The notes beneath the pieces were generated by a model that worked only from the letters and a program-made list of their open reading frames with translations, did no database searches and had not been told where the DNA came from. DNA of 9,239 nucleotides. Source: Patescibacteria group bacterium. GTDB taxonomy: Bacteria; Patescibacteriota; Microgenomatia; Daviesbacterales; UBA10151. The position numbers and the translations under genes were made by a program. Shown piece by piece: positions 1-5,759 of the stretch; the first letter of the stretch is position 1; the number at the start of each line of letters is the position of its first letter. The stretch covers positions 1-9,239 of the forward strand of contig JAHIUE010000015.1 in the NCBI GenBank assembly GCA_018817205.1. Reading direction: 5' to 3'.

Positions 1-544
1 CTATTACTCCTTTAAAATCGTTTTCTTTACCGATCGGTAGATTGTAGGCAATGGCATTTGCACCCAAACGGTCTCTTGCGGATTTAATGGTGGCGGCAAA
101 ATCCGCCCCCACCACATCCATTTTGTTGGAAAAAGCAATCAAAGGCACATTATATTTATTGGCCTGCCTCCAGACTGTTTCCGTTTGAGACTGAACTCCG
201 GATGAACTGTCCAAAACTATCACTGCACCATCTAACACCCTAAGAGACCTTTCCACTTCTGCGGTAAAATCAACATGGCCGGGAGTATCAATCAAGTTAA
301 TCCTGGTATCTTTCCAAAAAGCAGTGATGGCAGCTGAAACTATGGTGATTCCCCGCTCACGTTCCTGCTCCATCCAGTCGGTAACTGTAGTACCCTGGTC
401 TATATTGCCGATTTTATAAGTTCGACCTGTATAAAAGAGGATCCGTTCGGTAGTGGTAGTTTTACCTGCATCAATATGGGCAATTATTCCTATGTTTCGA
501 ATTCTATCCAAAGGAAAATCACGCTTAGTTTTGACAATTGCCAT
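1..544 (-). CDS. fusA: Elongation factor G, N-terminal 181 codons (cut by the window edge)
   Basis: EF-G is the GTPase that drives translocation of tRNA and mRNA on the ribosome. Only the N-terminal part of the G domain is present. Visible motifs are the P-loop AHIDAGKTT (about residues 22-30), the switch I motif RGITI, the switch II motif DTPGH, and the base-recognition motif NKMD. The segment VERSLRVLDGAV and the segment ETVWRQANKY match EF-G closely and not LepA, TypA or IF-2. The residue after NKMD is Val where most EF-Gs have Arg (NKMDR becomes NKMDV). The start ATG (544-542) lies one base after the stop of the Gre-type gene. A Shine-Dalgarno-like AAGGG at 552-556 is embedded in the end of that gene, so the two are probably translationally coupled. 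The reading frame runs off the left edge. Identity is essentially certain. Confidence 0.98.
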   Translation of the reverse strand, partial: MAIVKTKRDFPLDRIRNIGIIAHIDAGKTTTTERILFYTGRTYKIGNIDQGTTVTDWMEQERERGITIVSAAITAFWKDTRINLIDTPGHVDFTAEVERSLRVLDGAVIVLDSSSGVQSQTETVWRQANKYNVPLIAFSNKMDVVGADFAATIKSARDRLGANAIAYNLPIGKENDFKGVI

Positions 545-545
545 A

Positions 546-770
546 TTATTTCCCTTGCTCCAAATCCCTGATAATTTTCTTTACTTCCTCGATCCTAACC
601 CTGGTTGTTACAGCATCTTCAATTGCTAAAGTATAAGCGGCGTTTTCGGATAAATCTCCGTCCTGGGCTGCAGCACCCTTTTTAGCATTAATAGTATTCA
701 ACTCTTCTTCGAGTTGCTTTAAATTTTCTCTCCACATCTTCAATTTTTCATTACGCATTTTTTTGTCCAT
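546..770 (-). CDS. Stand-alone GreA/GreB N-terminal coiled-coil domain protein (74 aa)
   Basis: GreA/GreB factors insert a coiled-coil finger into the RNA polymerase secondary channel and stimulate cleavage of backtracked RNA. Their C-terminal FKBP-like domain docks on the channel rim. This protein aligns without gaps to the N-terminal domain of E. coli GreA at a constant offset of 2 residues. The first helix is about residues 6-35, the tip is DGDLSENAAY (37-46), and the return helix is 47-71 with RVRIEEV matching GRIKDIE. The acidic tip residues D39 and E42 match GreA D41 and E44, which coordinate the second catalytic magnesium. The protein ends at K74, where the linker to the C-terminal domain would begin, and no such domain follows in any frame because fusA starts one base later. 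The start ATG lies just after the U-tract of a terminator and has only a weak Shine-Dalgarno candidate (the GGGG of the hairpin 3' arm). Family assignment is strong; cleavage activity is inferred. Confidence 0.9.
   Translation of the reverse strand: MDKKMRNEKLKMWRENLKQLEEELNTINAKKGAAAQDGDLSENAAYTLAIEDAVTTRVRIEEVKKIIRDLEQGK
552..556 (-). promoter_or_regulatory. Ribosome binding site of fusA inside the upstream gene
   Basis: AAGGG on the minus strand sits 7 nt before the fusA ATG. It overlaps the last codons of the Gre-type gene, which ends TAA-T-ATG into fusA. This supports the chosen fusA start and suggests that ribosomes finishing the small gene re-initiate on fusA. Confidence 0.6.
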
Positions 771-775
771 AATTT

Positions 776-803
776 AAAAAACCCCGCCACAACCTAAGCG
801 GGG
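776..803 (-). terminator. Intrinsic terminator in the leader of the Gre-type gene
   Basis: Read on the minus strand, CCCCGC (803-798), a 10-nt loop and GCGGGG (787-782) form a 6-bp all-GC stem, with possible wobble pairs at both ends. Six T residues follow directly (781-776). It can end the transcript coming from rpoB through the 73-codon orphan. Because a promoter lies just upstream, it may also act as an attenuator in the leader of the Gre-type gene and fusA. The U-tract ends only 5 nt before the start codon of the Gre-type gene. Confidence 0.88.
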
Positions 804-813
804 CAACAAGTAG

Positions 814-842
814 ATATTAACCATTCTGATCCTAAAAGTCAA
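814..842 (-). promoter_or_regulatory. Probable sigma70-type promoter for the Gre-type gene and fusA
   Basis: The minus strand shows TTGACT (842-837), a 17-bp spacer and TAATAT (819-814). The -35 matches TTGACA at five of six positions and the -10 matches TATAAT at four of six. The predicted transcription start is near 807-808, only 4-5 nt before the terminator hairpin. The rest of the 81-bp gap (771-851) is filled by that hairpin. Spacing and position make this credible, but it is a sequence match only. Confidence 0.6.
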
Positions 843-851
843 ATGAATAAA

Positions 852-1073
852 TTAATCTATGTTTCCGGTAACACTAGCTACATAGTCACCTAAGTAAATA
901 GAACTAGTATATACCGTTCTAACCAAAATTGCCGCTGTAACAGGATCCATCTGCTCAAGAGCTGCCAATTTATCCCTGAAATTATATTCATCAGGTTCTT
1001 CCAACACTCTTTTAAAATTTGCTTCTCGTCTTAAATTTAGTATTTCTCTTATAACAGAATACTCTGGTGTCAT
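852..1073 (-). CDS. Small protein of unknown function (73 aa)
   Basis: I do not recognise this protein. It begins 16 bp after rpsG on the same strand and ends 49 bp before the downstream terminator stem, so it fits as the last gene of the rpoB-rpoC-rpsL-rpsG transcript. It is mildly acidic (12 Asp/Glu against 8 Lys/Arg), has no Cys or His, no signal peptide and no clear membrane segment. A charged N-terminal part likely to be helical (about 3-26) is followed by EEPDEYNF. A second part (33-68) is rich in small and beta-branched residues and reads as one or two amphipathic helices. No strong Shine-Dalgarno precedes the ATG; the upstream sequence is only AAGTGG followed by AT-rich bases. A true gene is favoured by its strand, fit and lack of overlap, but chance cannot be excluded at this length. 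Confidence 0.65.
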   Translation of the reverse strand: MTPEYSVIREILNLRREANFKRVLEEPDEYNFRDKLAALEQMDPVTAAILVRTVYTSSIYLGDYVASVTGNID

Positions 1074-1089
1074 ATATTTATATTACCAC

Positions 1090-1566
1090 TTACCAGCGGA
1101 AATGGGCGAAGGCGCGGTTGGCCTGGGCTGCTTTTTGCATATCATCCCGCTTTTTGATGGCCCAACCTGTCCCGTTGGCCGCATCGAGGAGTTCTGCTGC
1201 TAATTTCTTATCAAACGAATGAAACTCTTTGTTGGATTTGGCTCTTGCTCCGGCAATTATCCACCTGATTGCCAAAGCCTCTTTACGGTCTCCTCTAACT
1301 TCCGTCGGCACCTGGTACGAAGCTCCACCAACCCGACGCGGCCTTACTTCCATTTTGGGGGCAATTGTTAAAATAGCCTTCTCAAATACGGCTAAAGGCT
1401 CCTGCTTTGATTGCTCTTTTATTTCATCCAAAGCCTGATAAACCAGTTTTTGGGCAATGGATCTCTTACCATCGCTCATCACTTTATTGATAAAGCGGGT
1501 AAGAAGTCTTGATCCGTAAATGGGATCCGAGGATAAAAGTCTTTTAGGTGCTTTTTTACTTCGCAT
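1090..1566 (-). CDS. rpsG: 30S ribosomal protein S7 (158 aa)
   Basis: S7 nucleates folding of the 3' major domain of 16S rRNA and lines the E site in the head of the small subunit. The family signature is clear: SDPIYGSRLLTRFINKVM near the N-terminus, the beta-hairpin motif RRVGGASYQVPTEV in the middle, and the C-terminal KRDDMQKAAQANRAFAHFRW, each written here within its own stretch and matching E. coli S7 nearly residue for residue at conserved sites. Length is usual for bacterial S7. The frame stays open upstream to an ATG at 1629, but that adds 21 residues unrelated to S7 and lies inside rpsL. The start at 1566 gives MRSKKAPKR, has a strong GGGAGGAAG ribosome site, and lies one base after the rpsL stop. 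S7 is a translational repressor of the str operon in E. coli; I did not identify such a site here. Confidence 0.98.
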   Translation of the reverse strand: MRSKKAPKRLLSSDPIYGSRLLTRFINKVMSDGKRSIAQKLVYQALDEIKEQSKQEPLAVFEKAILTIAPKMEVRPRRVGGASYQVPTEVRGDRKEALAIRWIIAGARAKSNKEFHSFDKKLAAELLDAANGTGWAIKKRDDMQKAAQANRAFAHFRW

Positions 1567-1567
1567 A

Positions 1568-2035
1568 TTAGCTTCCTCCCTCTGCTGGTACAGACACAGG
1601 TGCAACAGGTTTTGGGGCCGGGCCTCCACCTCCTACCTTTGTACCATATCTTGATCTGCCCTGTTTTCTACCCACCACTCCTGCCAGATCGTATTTCCCT
1701 CTAACTAAGTGATATTTTACTCCCGGCAAATCCTTTACCCTTCCGCCCCTCACTAAAACTATGCCGTGTTCTGCCAAAGAATGACCTTCACCTTGAATAT
1801 ATGCTGTAACCTCGGTCCTATTGGAAAGTCTGACCCTGGCTACTTTCCTTAAAGCTGAATTTGGTTTTTTCGGTGTCATTGTTTTTACCAAAGTTACCAC
1901 TCCCCGTTTTTGGGGGTTAAAATCCTGGGTATATTTTCTATCCTTGGCATTAAAGCCACGACGCAACGCCGTAGCCTTAACTTTTTTCGTTATCTTTTTT
2001 CTGGCTTTTCTAACAAGTTGATTAATAGTAGGCAT
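1568..2035 (-). CDS. rpsL: 30S ribosomal protein S12 (155 aa, C-terminally extended)
   Basis: S12 sits at the decoding centre and controls accuracy. The N-terminus MPTINQLVRKARKK, the decoding loop TPKKPNSALRKVARVRL and the second loop GRVKDLPGVKYH are all present. The two lysines equivalent to E. coli K42 and K87, whose change gives streptomycin resistance, are retained, as is the Asp after the second one that RimO methylthiolates in other bacteria. Between the N-terminal arm and PQKRGV there is the longer spacer found in Firmicutes-type S12, here rich in Lys and Arg. After the normal end (RSRYGTKV) comes a tail of about 20 residues, rich in Gly, Pro and Ala (GGGGPAPKPVAPVSVPAEGG), which makes this protein about 15-30 residues longer than usual. 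The start is one base after the rpoC stop; the Shine-Dalgarno is weak (AGAAAG), consistent with coupling. Confidence 0.98.
   Translation of the reverse strand: MPTINQLVRKARKKITKKVKATALRRGFNAKDRKYTQDFNPQKRGVVTLVKTMTPKKPNSALRKVARVRLSNRTEVTAYIQGEGHSLAEHGIVLVRGGRVKDLPGVKYHLVRGKYDLAGVVGRKQGRSRYGTKVGGGGPAPKPVAPVSVPAEGGS
1572..1580 (-). promoter_or_regulatory. Strong Shine-Dalgarno site that fixes the rpsG start
   Basis: GGGAGGAAG on the minus strand places its GGAGG core 8 nt before the ATG at 1566. It lies within the last codons of rpsL. This decides for the shorter S7 start and against the upstream in-frame ATG at 1629, and it implies coupling of rpsG to rpsL translation. Confidence 0.85.
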
Positions 2036-2036
2036 T

Positions 2037-5000
2037 TTAGCTTTCTATTTTTGCCCTTTCTATGCTAGTTGGTATCAAACGTCCAATTATGACATTTTCT
2101 TTCAACCCAATCAAGTGATCTACTTTACCCTGGATAGCAGCATCGGCAAGTACCGAAGTAGTTTCCTGGAACGAAGCAGCCGAGAGGAAACTCTCTGTTT
2201 GGAGAGACGCGCGGGTTATCCCAAGTATTACCACCTCTGCTGTGGCCGGTTCCCCGCCGCTTGCCAAAACCCGCTTATTTTCTTCGTCGAATCTGAGTTT
2301 GTCAACAATTTCTCCGGGCAAGAGATTGGTATCACCTTGAGTATCAACCCTAACTTTATCCGACATTTTTCGTACAATTACCTCAAAATGTTTCTCGTTA
2401 ATAGGCACGCCTTGGGATTCATAAACAGACCTCACTTCATCAACAATATAGCACTGTGCCGCCCTCAAACCTTGAATTCTTAAGGTTTCTTTAACATCTA
2501 CATGGCCTGAAGCAAGAACAGTACCCGCATCAATGAGTTGCCCCTCTTCAACCAACAGAGTAGCAGTTGCAGGAATAATATATTCCCTTTCCTCGTGAGG
2601 CTTTGAGGTGGTTCTGACTCTGATTCGGACTCCTCCATCTTCACCGTCTACCACCGAAACCTTTCCGGCAATTTCAGACATAGGAGCCACCACCTTGGGT
2701 ATTCTTGCCTCAAATAATTCTTCTACTCTGGGCAAACCTTGGGTAATATCAAGTCCAACTATCCCTCCTGTATGAAATGTACGCATTGTCAGCTGTGTCC
2801 CGGGTTCGCCGATGGCTTGGGCCGCCACCACTCCGATAGGCGTGCCAATTTTAACAAGCTCTCGGGTAGTAAGATCAAAACCATAACAAGCGCTGCAAAT
2901 TCCGTAGCGCGCCTCGCAGGTTAAGGGGGAACGAGCGCGAACTTTTACTACCCCTGCCTGTAAAATCTTCACCAGTAAATCTTCTGCGAGAATTGCACCC
3001 TTCTTAACAATCACCTTGCGGTTTCTAGGTGCTGAAATATTTTCTGCCGCCATCCGTCCTAATAATTTCTCTCTGGTGGTATTAAAGCCGCTCTTTGCTA
3101 TTTCGTATTCGAGTGCCTCATCCGTTCCGCAATCGTCCATTCTAATAATTAAGTCATGGGCAACATCCACCAGTCTCCGGGTTAAGTATCCTGCATCAGC
3201 AGTCTTTAGGGCTTTGTCCGCCACGCCTTTTCTGGCGCCTCTGGCCGAAGTAAAGTATTCAAATACAGACAGACCCTGTCTATAATTTGATTTTGTAGGC
3301 AGTTCCACTATCTTACCTGTCGGATCAGTGGACAATCCCCGCATAGCGGAAAGTTGTTTGGCTTGATCTCTGGAACCCCTGGCTCCTGCCTCTACCATCA
3401 TCCTGATGGGATTATCGAGACCCAAATATTCCCAAGTTGCATTTGCCAGTTCTTCCGTTGTTCTAATCCACACCATTTGGGAAAGTTGAGATTTTTCTTG
3501 AGAAGTGATTAAACCCTTTTCCGCATTTTTTTCAATTTTTTCAATCTCTTTTCCTGCCTTCTCTAAATATTCCTGTTTATCAGGAACAATTTTGGCATCA
3601 AATATGGAAATTGAAATACCCGCAATTGTTGCTCCCCAGAAACCTATGGCTTTAATATTATCAATCAGCTTTACCACTTCATCTTTACCCAAAGTCTCCA
3701 TTGCTTTAAGAATGATATCGCGGATAGTAAAACCTTTAATAGCCGAATTAATGAAGTCTATTTGAGAAGGTAAAGCCTTATTAAAAAGAATCCTGCCAAC
3801 CGATGTTTCTAAAACTTCACCATTTAATCTGACTTGGATCTTTTGCTGAATGCCGATTTTACCTAATGTATGGGCCCTGACTGCATCATTCAAAGTCATG
3901 AAAAACTTAAGTTTTTCGTCTTTCCCGCTATCCGGAAGAAATGTCAGGTAATAACATCCCAAAGCCATCTCTCTGTTTGGCACAGTTATCGGCTGGCCAT
4001 GGGCCGGACCGAAAATATTTTCTTTAGCCATCATGAGCGTTTTAGCTTCCTCTTGGGCACGGGAGGATAAAGGTACATGAATTGCCATTTGATCCCCATC
4101 AAAATCAGCATTAAAACCAGCACAAATACAGGGATGTATGGCAATTGCATTACCGTCAACCAATATCGGATAGAAGGCTTGTATACCTAATCTGTGCAAA
4201 GTCGGAGCCCGATTAATAAGGATCGGATGCCCGGTAATGATCTCCTCTAAGATATCCCAGACTTCACTAGGTCTAAGCTCCAAAACATTTTTGGCACCCT
4301 TTACATTGGAGGCTAAACCTCTTGCTATAATCTCACGGAGCACGAAGGGTTTAAACATCTCCAGAGCCATCTCCTTAGGCAATCCTACCTGGTCTAATTT
4401 CAAACCCGGACCCACCACAATCACCGACCTGCCGGAATAATCTACTCTTTTACCGAGTAAGTTTTGTCTGAATCTTCCTTGTTTGCCCCGCAGCATATCC
4501 GAAAGGGAACGCAGAGTATGTGCAGTAATAGCTCCGCCCCGGCGAGATGTTCTACTTGATGCATCAATCAAACTATCTACAGCTTCCTGAAGCATTCTTT
4601 TTTCATTGCGTAAAATTATTTCCGGAGCTCCCAGGTTTATAAGTCTATTTAGCCGGTTATTTCTATTAATCACTCTCCTGTACAGATCATTAAGATCCGA
4701 TGTGGCAAATCTCCCTCCGGGCAATTGCACCATAGGCCGAAGATCCGGCGACAAAACAGGTAATATTCTCAAAATTAATGAGGAAGCGTTAATACCTGAC
4801 AAACGCATACCTTCTACTACACGGAGTCTTTTTGTAGCTTTAATATGCCTTTGTCCTGTAGATTTTCCCACTTCCTCCCGTAAGTTTGCCGATAATTTAT
4901 CCAGATCCAGTTTTTCCAAAACTTGTAAAAGAGCTTCCGCACCCATACCTACTTCTACAAAATCAGCAACTCCGTATTCAATCAACTTTGAATACTCTTC

Positions 5001-5759
5001 TTCGGATAAAAGCTTTAAAGGCGCCACGCTTTTTACTAAATCCGAAACAGCTTTAAAAATTCCCTCCAGTTGCCCAATTTCGACAATGCTGTTATCACGC
5101 AGTTTCTGAATTTCATGTCTTGCTTTTAACTCCGTTTCCTGCGACTCCAACTCAAATTTCTCTTTAAGACCGTCAGGTCGCAAGCTTTGCTTATCCAATT
5201 TTTTCTTCAAAGTAACAATATCTTTTTTGAGTTGGCTTTCAAACCCTTTAATATTCTTTTCTAAATTCTCCTTTACGCTCACTATTTTCCCCTGCAAATC
5301 TTTATCCAATTTCTCCAAGGCCGCGGTTTTACTTGTAGAATCAATACTACTGGTTAAATAGGAGGCAAAATAGATCACTGCTTCCAAATTTTTAGGGGAA
5401 ATATCTAAAATTAATGACAATTTGGAAGGGGCGCCTTTAACAAACCAACTGTGCGCAACAGGAGAGGCCAGATTAATATGACCCATCCTCTCGCGTCTAA
5501 CTTTAGACTGGGTTACTTCGACTCCGCATTTATCACAAATTACTCCTCTAAATCTGATTCTTTTATACTTACCGCAGTAACATTCGTAATCCTTTGTTGG
5601 ACCGAAGGTATTTTCGGAAAACAAACCGTCTTTTTCGGCTTTCAAAGTCCTGTAATTAATCGTTTCTGGTTTAGTTACCTCTCCAAAAGACCAGCTTCTT
5701 ATCTGTTCCGGACTGGCTACCGTAAGTTTAAGCGCCTCAAAATCTAATAAGTCGTTCAT
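2037..5759 (-). CDS. rpoC: DNA-directed RNA polymerase subunit beta' (1240 aa)
   Basis: Beta' forms one jaw and much of the active site of RNA polymerase. In order: an N-terminal clamp zinc finger (C60, C62, C75, C78); a Lys/Glu-rich coiled-coil insert at about 142-235; the zipper, lid and rudder region with GGRFATSDLNDLYRRV; the catalytic NADFDGDQM (N550, with D552, D554 and D556 holding magnesium); rim-helix sequence with IVPDKQEYLEK and EKGLITSQEK; the bridge helix from about 832 to 866; a second zinc site (C877, C948, C955, C958); and the trigger loop with MRTFHTGG (M992, H996) followed directly by DITQGLPRVEELFEAR, so there is no large trigger-loop insert as in E. coli. Length is close to that of Bacillus beta'. 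The bridge helix begins TSARGARKG, with Arg840 where nearly all bacteria have His. The ATG overlaps the rpoB stop as ATGA and is preceded by AAGGAG. Confidence 0.99.
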   Translation of the reverse strand: MNDLLDFEALKLTVASPEQIRSWSFGEVTKPETINYRTLKAEKDGLFSENTFGPTKDYECYCGKYKRIRFRGVICDKCGVEVTQSKVRRERMGHINLASPVAHSWFVKGAPSKLSLILDISPKNLEAVIYFASYLTSSIDSTSKTAALEKLDKDLQGKIVSVKENLEKNIKGFESQLKKDIVTLKKKLDKQSLRPDGLKEKFELESQETELKARHEIQKLRDNSIVEIGQLEGIFKAVSDLVKSVAPLKLLSEEEYSKLIEYGVADFVEVGMGAEALLQVLEKLDLDKLSANLREEVGKSTGQRHIKATKRLRVVEGMRLSGINASSLILRILPVLSPDLRPMVQLPGGRFATSDLNDLYRRVINRNNRLNRLINLGAPEIILRNEKRMLQEAVDSLIDASSRTSRRGGAITAHTLRSLSDMLRGKQGRFRQNLLGKRVDYSGRSVIVVGPGLKLDQVGLPKEMALEMFKPFVLREIIARGLASNVKGAKNVLELRPSEVWDILEEIITGHPILINRAPTLHRLGIQAFYPILVDGNAIAIHPCICAGFNADFDGDQMAIHVPLSSRAQEEAKTLMMAKENIFGPAHGQPITVPNREMALGCYYLTFLPDSGKDEKLKFFMTLNDAVRAHTLGKIGIQQKIQVRLNGEVLETSVGRILFNKALPSQIDFINSAIKGFTIRDIILKAMETLGKDEVVKLIDNIKAIGFWGATIAGISISIFDAKIVPDKQEYLEKAGKEIEKIEKNAEKGLITSQEKSQLSQMVWIRTTEELANATWEYLGLDNPIRMMVEAGARGSRDQAKQLSAMRGLSTDPTGKIVELPTKSNYRQGLSVFEYFTSARGARKGVADKALKTADAGYLTRRLVDVAHDLIIRMDDCGTDEALEYEIAKSGFNTTREKLLGRMAAENISAPRNRKVIVKKGAILAEDLLVKILQAGVVKVRARSPLTCEARYGICSACYGFDLTTRELVKIGTPIGVVAAQAIGEPGTQLTMRTFHTGGIVGLDITQGLPRVEELFEARIPKVVAPMSEIAGKVSVVDGEDGGVRIRVRTTSKPHEEREYIIPATATLLVEEGQLIDAGTVLASGHVDVKETLRIQGLRAAQCYIVDEVRSVYESQGVPINEKHFEVIVRKMSDKVRVDTQGDTNLLPGEIVDKLRFDEENKRVLASGGEPATAEVVILGITRASLQTESFLSAASFQETTSVLADAAIQGKVDHLIGLKENVIIGRLIPTSIERAKIES

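Noticed and set aside
1567..1629. Upstream in-frame ATG extending S7 by 21 residues
   Set aside because: The added residues do not resemble S7, lie entirely within rpsL, and the ATG at 1566 has a strong Shine-Dalgarno and the family N-terminus.
4606..5109. Open frame of 167 codons on the plus strand
   Set aside because: Antisense shadow of rpoC with no start signals and no recognisable domain; the other plus-strand frames are similar and shorter.
5756..5758. Possible UGA recoding, as in some CPR lineages
   Set aside because: TGA ends rpoB exactly at the overlap with rpoC, and no real gene in the window needs TGA read as an amino acid.
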